The notes under the pieces: generated by a model | The model's input: only the letters and a program-made list of their open reading frames with translations | What the model was told of the DNA's origin: nothing | The model's database searches: none | DNA from: Tetragonia tetragonoides | Lineage: Eukaryota; Streptophyta; Magnoliopsida; Caryophyllales; Aizoaceae | Length of the DNA: 64,000 nt | Assembly (NCBI GenBank): GCA_038025085.1 | Contig: CM076148.1 | Coordinates: 17,332,001 to 17,396,000 of the forward strand | Reading direction: 5' to 3' | Program-made: the position numbers and the translations under genes | Part shown: piece after piece, positions 61,315 to 64,000 of the stretch | Numbering within the stretch: position 1 is the stretch's first letter | Layout: every line of letters begins with the position of its first letter

Positions 61315-62095
61315 TGGATTATTTGATTTATTAGATCTTGAATTTTGATGAACTTCTTTTTGTTTTCGGCAATTCATAGAAAAATGAATTCATGAAAGAA
61401 TGAATCAGACTTATTATCTTTTATTCCCTCTTTTTATTCCATTTTTGTTGAATTGGAATAAAAGATAAAAATGAAACTGCACAATTTTTTTTGTTCTAGT
61501 TATAACTTTAGCAGTTTTCTTGAATCTTATCTATCAAACCCCCTTGCATGAAAAAATATAACATTTTATTTTAGTTATTTAACTATCTTTTCATAGTCTC
61601 ATTAAATACTCCTACGAAAAAAGCCAATACTTGAAATTTCATGATTCTTTTATGATCCTATCTTAAGAATAGGGAAAGTTAAAAAATCATCATATAAAAA
61701 TCCATAAATTGCAATACAAAAGGAATAGGAGGTTTGTGATGATTTTTCAATCTTTTCTACTAGGTAATCTAGTATTTTTATGCATGAAGATAATCAATAT
61801 GGTCATTGCGGCCAGACTCTATTATATATGGATTTCTGACCATATTCTCCATAGGGCCTCTTATCTCTTCCTTCTACAAGCTTAGGTTATGGAAGAAGGA
61901 GAATACGGAATCAAGAATAATGTATCAGCAACAACTGGTTTAGAGAATGAAGACAACATTCTTGTACTCTTACACTATTATAGCCGAAGTTGTATCAGAG
62001 CAAATGTTTTGTTGTTTTCTCTTATTTTTGGAAGGTTTTCCATGTAAAATTCCGATACACTTATCTATTTATTTTTCGATAGTTTTTATTTAGCC
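61315..62095 (+). pseudogene. ycf1: Second copy of the plastid ycf1 insert, in duplication unit 2
   Basis: Same 5' spacer, same start and same 4-base insertion as unit 1. This copy keeps catagggcctctt where unit 1 lost one g. Confidence 0.8.
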
Positions 62096-63477
62096 CATTT
62101 TCATTCCACAAAGAGAGAAAAGTTATTCCACAACTTCTTCTTTTTCCACGGTACGTGTTCCTACAAAGAAACACCATCAAAGCTAAGTAGAAGCCATAGA
62201 AAAGAAAAGAAAATACGCTTCAAATGGGAGCCTCAAATATCTGATTCGATCCTTGTCGCCTTCAACCTATATATACATAAATATTACATAGTTACACGCT
62301 AGTCTTCTAGCTAATTAGGAAGTTACCCGTATTATGCAAGGTGTGTATTTAAAAGTGTTTACCAGTTGTTTTACAGTAATCATTTGTTGTTCGAATGATA
62401 GTAATTCATAAAAGTTTCATTGAGAGAATCTTCCAAAAAATTTGAGACTAAAACACTTGTACCTTCCATACGGAATGAAAGCGCCAACGATATCAATAAC
62501 AACCTTGAGAAATTATTGAGTAAATATATTAACATAAAAATACATGTATTATTTTAGCACTCTTTTACGATAAAGGTTACAATAACTCAATCATCTTTTC
62601 GAAACTTATTGTGCATGAATTTTCCAATATTATGAATATACTAGGAGGATACCGTGCTACGCATAGACTATCTTTTTATTACTACATTATTAATATACTC
62701 AATTTTTTTTTTAATAATACAAAATGTTTTTTGAATGAAGATGGTGATGAATCGAAATGTTATATGCATCCTAAGTAATTAGCGTATTTTCAAAAACATC
62801 TATCACTTACCCAACAAAATAATAATATAATAATTATTATTACTGATCAGTTAACCTTCCATTGTACCTCAAATATATAACTTAACAAACAGTCACTCCA
62901 AAATATGACGTTTTATTTGACAGGTCATATCATTCAAAATTTTAGTCACGTGTCAAAATGGTGATTATACCCACAACCCATTTGATCTGATCTGATTGTC
63001 CCTTAATATGTGGGTGTTTCGCTTATTAGAACTTGAAAGTTGAGAATCTAACCTCTTTCGAATGAAAAAAAGACAACTGCAAGGACTATCACCATCTTGG
63101 AAAAAACAAATTAATTTATCAAAATGTGATGCATGTAGTTACTGCGCTTATACCCGCCAACTCTAATGGTGGGTATACCTTCCCTTATTTTGTGTTTCAC
63201 TAATTAGAATTTGAAAGTTGAAAGTCTAACCTTCTTTGTAGTTAGAATAAAAAAATAGCGAGGACTCACCATCTCAAAAAAGAAAAAAAATTAAAATTAA
63301 TTGATCAAGATGTTATACTTGTAGTTACATGCAGTATTCTCGCCACTATGTAACACTTATTATATTACGTGTATTTATTCTCACAAATATTCATCATCTC
63401 TACCTAATTTTAATTTTCTATTTTTTATTTTTTTGAACTCAAATAGGATTTATTGTAGACAACTAATAGTCAAATTC

Positions 63478-63485
63478 TTTTCTTT

Positions 63486-63520
<35 letters not shown>

Positions 63521-64000
63521 AATTAACTCATTGTATTAATCACAAGATAAGCATTTTTACAACACAGATCCTGTATGACACAAGATCTCTCAAAAAAAAA
63601 AAAACAAAACCTCAACTTACAAGCAAGACCATCCCTGCAGGGAAACCGCTCATATGCAGAAAGACGCACCTTCTAGGAAGGGTCTCCTTTCTGCACACAA
63701 ACATCTCAGGGAAACAAGATACACTCCAACAAAGATAAACCAAGTTACAGGATTACAGACTCCCTAGACAATCACATAACTTCCTGTTAACTTGTGCTCT
63801 CACAAATGCTTGATTTTTTATATTCTGAATTATCTCTGCAACAGGTTGCTCTTTCTTCTGAAAATTTCTCTGATTTCTTTCAAACCAGATAGAGTATACT
63901 ATAAGGGAGAAGCACATCTTCACAGCATTAGCAGCAACAGATTTCCCCTTGCTATACTTCACAATCTTCCTGCATTCTAGTTCCCAGTTTGAAACTGTGG
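63478..64000 (-). mobile_element. LINE 3' end in duplication unit 2, continuing beyond the window
   Basis: It is preceded by the same target-site word (ctaatagtcaaatt, 63463 on) and T-run as in unit 1. The C-terminal frame at 63962-63753 is open to its natural end (SIWFERNQRNFQKKEQ, ending CDCLGSL), while the unit 1 copy is frameshifted here. Confidence 0.92.

Larger units (their letters stand above)
60549..64000. repeat. Segmental tandem duplication, unit 2 (runs out of the window)
   Basis: It repeats unit 1 in the same order: NIP7 leader, ycf1 fragment (ATG near 61741), AT-rich part, LINE target site and LINE 3' end. The junction shares ttgg with unit 1's left border and lies just after a short local repeat (cctatatct.a.acattgg at 60460 and 60532). 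Confidence 0.92.

Overview
The window is nuclear DNA of a flowering plant, most likely a eudicot. It is AT-rich, with GT-AG introns, an RFL-class PPR gene, a plant NF-YC, a NIP7-type aquaporin, an insert of plastid ycf1 DNA, and many plant transposons (Copia, L1-type LINE, CACTA, Helitron-like, Tourist-like MITEs, tRNA-derived SINEs). I cannot assign a species.

Positions 1-11,000 are part of a decayed RFL-type PPR cluster. One PPR gene (5095-7234, +) is nearly full length but carries a 2-bp deletion inside a recently duplicated two-PPR unit. Its downstream flank exists in at least two long copies (1-3065 and 7704-10310) and one diverged partial copy (10430-10850). Each copy carries different insertions; one of them brings in an RRM-protein fragment.

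Positions 12,000-27,000 hold a MITE, a dead LINE, several SINEs and a CACTA element with perfect ends. Between them are three compact genes: a small single-pass membrane protein (15844-16095, -), a TFIID-TAF-like histone-fold protein (17734-18441, +) and a single-exon NF-YC (24030-24791, -).

Positions 28,500-39,400 are repeat-dominated. A 4.85-kb Copia element (29562-34414) with non-canonical TA..CA LTR ends sits inside exon 1 of an AILP1/TSJT1-like gene, of which only exon 1 can be found. A possible Helitron (36167-37488) and an inverted-repeat element (38259-39377) follow.

Positions 40,653-47,163 (-) hold a complete six-exon gene for signal peptidase complex subunit 3. It is the best-supported intact conserved gene here and was reconstructed exon by exon, with every junction in frame.

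Positions 49,686-64,000 hold a NIP7-like aquaporin gene (-) with an in-frame TGA in exon 1 and no AG at the last splice acceptor. Its first 25 coding bases begin a 9.17-kb tandem duplication (51380-60548, then 60549 to beyond the window). The duplicated unit includes plastid ycf1 DNA and an L1-type LINE with a 16-bp target duplication, so both insertions predate the duplication.
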